Assembly (NCBI GenBank): GCA_037142435.1
Contig: JBAXAO010000051.1
Span: 1 to 7,685, forward strand
From: CAIMZW01 sp037142435
GTDB lineage: Bacteria > Actinomycetota > Actinomycetes > Nanopelagicales > Nanopelagicaceae
Direction: 5' to 3'
Length of the DNA: 7,685 nucleotides
Part shown: positions 5,804 to 7,685 of the stretch, piece after piece
Layout of the letters: the number at the start of each line of letters is the position of its first letter
Numbering within the stretch: the stretch's first letter is position 1
Notes under the pieces: model-generated
Told to the model about the DNA's origin: nothing
What the model saw: only the letters and a program-made list of their open reading frames with translations
The model's database searches: none
Position numbers and translations under genes: made by a program

Positions 5804-6195
5804 GAAGAAGAGTCACCCTTTAACCCGGAAACTAAGGAAGGAATTTCCTCAAGGCTGGTGAAAATCATTTTTCCCATTTCTCTCGCCTTGCCCATTTCTA
5901 TATCCGCACCTCGCGATTCACCCGGAATACGCAACACCGCATCACATTTTTCTAGAAGCCGATGAGCAATTGGATATTGATATTCAGAAAATTGCGCTGA
6001 TGAATGAGAGTTTCCGCCAGATTGGCGAATCACCGGCCATGCAAGCCATTCTCCAACCACAGCGACGTGTCCCTTTTCAAAGATTGGAAGTGCGTAACCT
6101 TCCATCGCTTTTAGATTCCGTGCAATTGCCTCTTCATCACCATTTGTTCCAGACATATACGGACCTGAAATAAGAATCATGAGCGGCTTTGTCAT
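5800..6195 (-). CDS. DUF4406-like, nucleoside 2-deoxyribosyltransferase-fold protein
   Basis: A 131-residue cytoplasmic protein with a Rossmann-like fold related to nucleoside 2-deoxyribosyltransferases. Motifs: ILISGPYMSG (7-16), where the SGP turn would contact nucleotide; NLKAMEGYALPIFEKGH (27-43); VVGEWLAWP (46-54); and CDAVLRIPGESRGADIEM (84-101), where the CDAVLR-PG-S-GAD-E pattern corresponds to the family's acidic nucleotide-site region. MGKMIFTSLEEIP (107-119) closes the fold. Its enzymatic activity is not established. The ATG at 6195 gives full family length; AAGG lies 7 nt upstream but forms part of TAAGGT, a possible -10 box 6 nt before the start. It sits 51 nt downstream of the DUF1330 gene on the same strand, so the two may be co-transcribed. 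Its TAA overlaps the TAG of the convergent acetyltransferase. Confidence 0.82.
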   Translation of the reverse strand: MTKPLMILISGPYMSGTNGDEEAIARNLKAMEGYALPIFEKGHVAVVGEWLAWPVIRQSGGNSHSSAQFSEYQYPIAHRLLEKCDAVLRIPGESRGADIEMGKAREMGKMIFTSLEEIPSLVSGLKGDSSS

Positions 6196-6201
6196 GCATG
6201 A

Positions 6202-6230
6202 ACCTTACTAAATAAATAAGAGTCGCCCAA
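6202..6230 (-). promoter_or_regulatory. Possible leaderless promoter of the DUF4406-like gene
   Basis: On the minus strand TTGGGC (6230-6225) and TAAGGT (6207-6202) are 17 nt apart, and 6 nt lead to the ATG at 6195. The -35 keeps only TTG, and the AAGG inside the -10 could instead act as a ribosome binding site, so leadered translation from the DUF1330 transcript is an alternative. Confidence 0.35.
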
Positions 6231-6239
6231 TAACCCGGA
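6218..6239. repeat. 22-nt imperfect copy of the DUF4406-like gene's 3' end
   Basis: Positions 6218-6239 match 5808-5829 at 19 of 22 bases. The latter codes the last residues (SGLKGDSS) of the DUF4406-like protein. Read in the same phase, the intergenic copy gives SGLLGDSY. This could be a scar of an old tandem duplication or recombination, or coincidence. Confidence 0.4.
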
Positions 6240-6246
6240 TGCTTGT

Positions 6247-6558
6247 TTACATTCCCTGGACAAACACAAGACTGCCGGAATCGGTGAGCTCGTTCATTCT
6301 GATATCTCTGTATGGAGCATAGTCATCTGAGTCGTACCACTCCTCCGCCAAAGCCATGCTTGGGAAGCGCAGCACCGCTGACCAATTTCCTTTGAAGTTT
6401 CCTTCTTTGGTGACTGGAGTGTCAGATCCTGCAATCATTTCGATGCCCCATTTTGCGAGGATCGGAAAGACGTGCTGGGCATAGCGCTCCATGAACTCTG
6501 CTTGATTTGTAATGTTTATTTGAACTAAGCCATAGGCAGGCTTTATCTCTTCACTCAT
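6247..6558 (-). CDS. DUF1330 family protein
   Basis: A 103-residue cytoplasmic protein of the DUF1330 family, small dimeric ferredoxin-like alpha+beta barrels of unknown biochemical role. The family pattern is clear: AYGLVQINITNQAEFMERY (8-26), HVFPILAKWG (29-38), a Thr-x-x-GNFKGNWSAVLRFPS central strand (50-67), EEWYDSDDYAPYRDIR (72-87) and a C-terminal hydrophobic strand ending VFVQG. I chose ATG 6558 because GGAG lies 9 nt upstream and the length matches the family; an in-frame ATG at 6573 would add five residues but has no SD. It is divergent from the SDR gene, and the shared spacer holds a palindromic operator, so the two are probably regulated together. The DUF4406-like gene follows 51 nt downstream. 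Confidence 0.87.
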   Translation of the reverse strand: MSEEIKPAYGLVQINITNQAEFMERYAQHVFPILAKWGIEMIAGSDTPVTKEGNFKGNWSAVLRFPSMALAEEWYDSDDYAPYRDIRMNELTDSGSLVFVQGM

Positions 6559-6597
6559 TTTCCGTATCTCCATCTGTGCGAATTGCAGGACGTTGAA

Positions 6598-6626
6598 ACA
6601 CTAGGCTAGTAACTTGCATTTTGCAA
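6598..6626 (-). promoter_or_regulatory. Predicted promoter of the DUF1330 gene
   Basis: On the minus strand TTGCAA (6626-6621) and TAGTGT (6603-6598) are separated by 17 nt. The start would fall near 6591, giving a leader of about 30 nt that contains the GGAG ribosome binding site. The -35 lies wholly inside the right arm of the palindrome. Confidence 0.45.
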
Positions 6627-6628
6627 GT
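6612..6628. promoter_or_regulatory. Palindromic operator between the DUF1330 and SDR genes
   Basis: ACTTGCA-TTT-TGCAAGT is a perfect 7-bp inverted repeat around a 3-nt centre. It covers the predicted -35 boxes of both divergent promoters, the position expected for a dimeric repressor controlling both genes. The short, tight palindrome fits winged-helix regulators (HxlR or MarR type) or TetR-like ones; the regulator is not encoded in this window. Confidence 0.65.
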
Positions 6629-6641
6629 GATGGTGTATCTT
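6614..6641 (+). promoter_or_regulatory. Predicted promoter of the SDR gene
   Basis: TTGCAT (6614-6619) and TATCTT (6636-6641) are 16 nt apart. The start would lie near 6648, leaving a leader of about 40 nt with the AAGGAG ribosome binding site. The -35 is within the left arm of the palindrome. Confidence 0.45.
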
Positions 6642-6685
6642 TAAAACCTGAGCGTCACTTACCCACAGGTCGAAGGAGTTATCTC

Positions 6686-7672
6686 ATGGCAAAAAGAGTT
6701 TTGGTTACTGGAATCACCGGATATATCGGACAGCATGTCGCAGCTGAACTTCTTCGCCAGAAATATGAAGTTGTTGGAACAGTTCGCTCGCTAGCAAAAG
6801 CTGAGAGTACAAAGTCTGCTCTCTCCTCGCTGCCCGGTGCATCCAATGTGAAATATGTTCAAGCAGACGTACTTTCAGACTCTGGTTGGGCTGAAGCAAT
6901 GAACGGATGCGACTTTGTCATTCACTTAGCTTCCCCGTTTCTCTTGGCTGAACCCAAAGACGAAAATGTCATGATCACTCCTGCTGTTGAAGGTACAAAG
7001 CGAGTGATTAAGGCTGCAATAAAAGCAGGCATTAAGAGAGTCGTACTCACATCGTCTGTTGTGTCAATGACTTCAGGTCGACCAAGTGGCACATACGGTC
7101 CCGATTCATGGTCGGATGTGGATCAAAACATCGGTGCTTACGCAAAGAGTAAGACCTTGGCGGAGAGGGCTGCATGGGAGACCGTAAAAGGAAGTTCCAT
7201 GGAACTCGTTGCTATAAATCCCGGTTTTGTACTTGGGCCATCTTTAGGAGCCGCTGGTGATGGAACTAGTGAAGCGATGATTGCAAACATGATTGGCGGC
7301 AAAATGCCAGCAATTCCTGATATCGCTATGGGGATGGTCGACGTGCGAGATATTGCTCGACTGCATGTTGCAGCACTTGAGGTCCCGAAAGCAGCTGGGA
7401 AGAGATTTATTGCTGCCAGTTCACAACCAGTTGCTATGGCATATTTGGCCGAAACGCTCAAGAAAGCCGGTTACAAAAAGGTGCCATCTCGCAAGGCACC
7501 TAACTTCGCCATCAAGCTCATGGCTATCTTTGATCGTGAAGCCAAGGGGATGGTTCCTAACCTCGGGGTAAAGATTGCTTACGACAATCACGAAACAGTA
7601 GAAATCCTTGATTGGAAGCCGACTCCTCTAGAGATAACCTTTACCGAGATGGCAGCAGCTATCTCTAAGTAA
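6686..7672 (+). CDS. NAD(P)-dependent extended SDR, dihydroflavonol-4-reductase/aldehyde reductase type
   Basis: A 328-residue cytoplasmic oxidoreductase of the extended short-chain dehydrogenase family. TGITGYIG (8-15) is the G-x-x-G-x-x-G dinucleotide loop; R34 after the second strand suggests NADPH preference. D61-V binds near the adenine, HLASPF (80-85) and TSS (122-124) precede the active site, and Y152-AKS-K156 is the catalytic YxxxK with S124 as partner. INPGFVLGP (177-185) and VDVRDIARLHVAAL (218-231) are typical of the dihydroflavonol reductase/cinnamoyl-CoA reductase branch, which in bacteria often reduces aldehydes or ketones. ATG 6686 is preferred over an in-frame ATG at 6614 because AAGGAG lies 7 nt before it and the glycine loop then begins at residue 8; the earlier ATG lies inside the operator. 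Substrate unknown. Confidence 0.9.
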   Translation: MAKRVLVTGITGYIGQHVAAELLRQKYEVVGTVRSLAKAESTKSALSSLPGASNVKYVQADVLSDSGWAEAMNGCDFVIHLASPFLLAEPKDENVMITPAVEGTKRVIKAAIKAGIKRVVLTSSVVSMTSGRPSGTYGPDSWSDVDQNIGAYAKSKTLAERAAWETVKGSSMELVAINPGFVLGPSLGAAGDGTSEAMIANMIGGKMPAIPDIAMGMVDVRDIARLHVAALEVPKAAGKRFIAASSQPVAMAYLAETLKKAGYKKVPSRKAPNFAIKLMAIFDREAKGMVPNLGVKIAYDNHETVEILDWKPTPLEITFTEMAAAISK

Positions 7673-7685
7673 GGGGGCGACGTGG

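Noticed and set aside
6614..6685. 24-residue N-terminal extension of the SDR
   Set aside because: The ATG at 6614 falls inside the operator and the -35 box. AAGGAG and the position of the glycine loop favour 6686.
7138..7461. A 107-codon minus-strand ORF
   Set aside because: Antisense to the SDR gene; its Ala/Ser/Ile-rich translation is typical of a complementary-strand artefact.
7671..7685. Possible start of a further gene (AAGGGGG, 4 nt, GTG at 7682)
   Set aside because: Only the start codon and one base are in the window, so it cannot be tested; the short SD spacing makes it uncertain.

Overview
The window looks like chromosomal DNA from a bacterium of moderate GC content (just under 50% by eye). 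It shows no mobile element, rRNA, tRNA or CRISPR array. Several genes lack a Shine-Dalgarno (SD) sequence and instead carry a TANNNT -10 box exactly 6 nt before the start codon. That is the layout of leaderless transcripts, which are common in Actinobacteria and Deinococcus-like lineages. With the gene content and moderate GC, a low-GC planktonic actinobacterium is plausible, but this is inference and no marker gene proves it.

Layout. Positions 3-2776 (minus strand) hold two paralogous Tat-exported calcineurin-like metallophosphoesterases in a translationally coupled operon with a 4-base ATGA overlap. Divergent from them, 2909-4216 (plus) encodes a secreted protein of unknown function. It is built from two copies of a roughly 170-residue module, each with a PP/PE...FG-F-YM(R/K)D motif and a pair of LTxxQ-like motifs spaced as in Spy/CpxP chaperones. 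A strong 43-nt hairpin follows. Next, 4310-4477 (plus) is a 55-residue two-helix membrane protein. Then come a RimJ/RimL-type GNAT acetyltransferase (minus), a possible 37-codon ORF (minus), a divergent YsnE-type GNAT acetyltransferase (plus) with an apparent leaderless GTG start, a DUF4406-like Rossmann-fold protein (minus) whose stop overlaps that of the GNAT gene, a DUF1330 protein (minus), and an extended SDR of the dihydroflavonol-reductase type (plus).

How the parts may work together. The left half is a cell-surface module: two secreted phosphoesterases face a secreted LTxxQ protein across a 132-bp divergent control region that contains a weak Pho-box-like direct repeat. The right half is cytoplasmic small-molecule or protein modification (two acetyltransferases, a nucleoside-deoxyribosyltransferase-like protein, DUF1330, SDR). 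The DUF1330 and SDR genes share a divergent control region whose 7-3-7 palindrome covers the -35 boxes of both predicted promoters, implying one regulator for both. The observations most worth following are the duplicated LTxxQ protein and its phosphoesterase neighbours, the recurrent leaderless promoters, and the palindromic operator.
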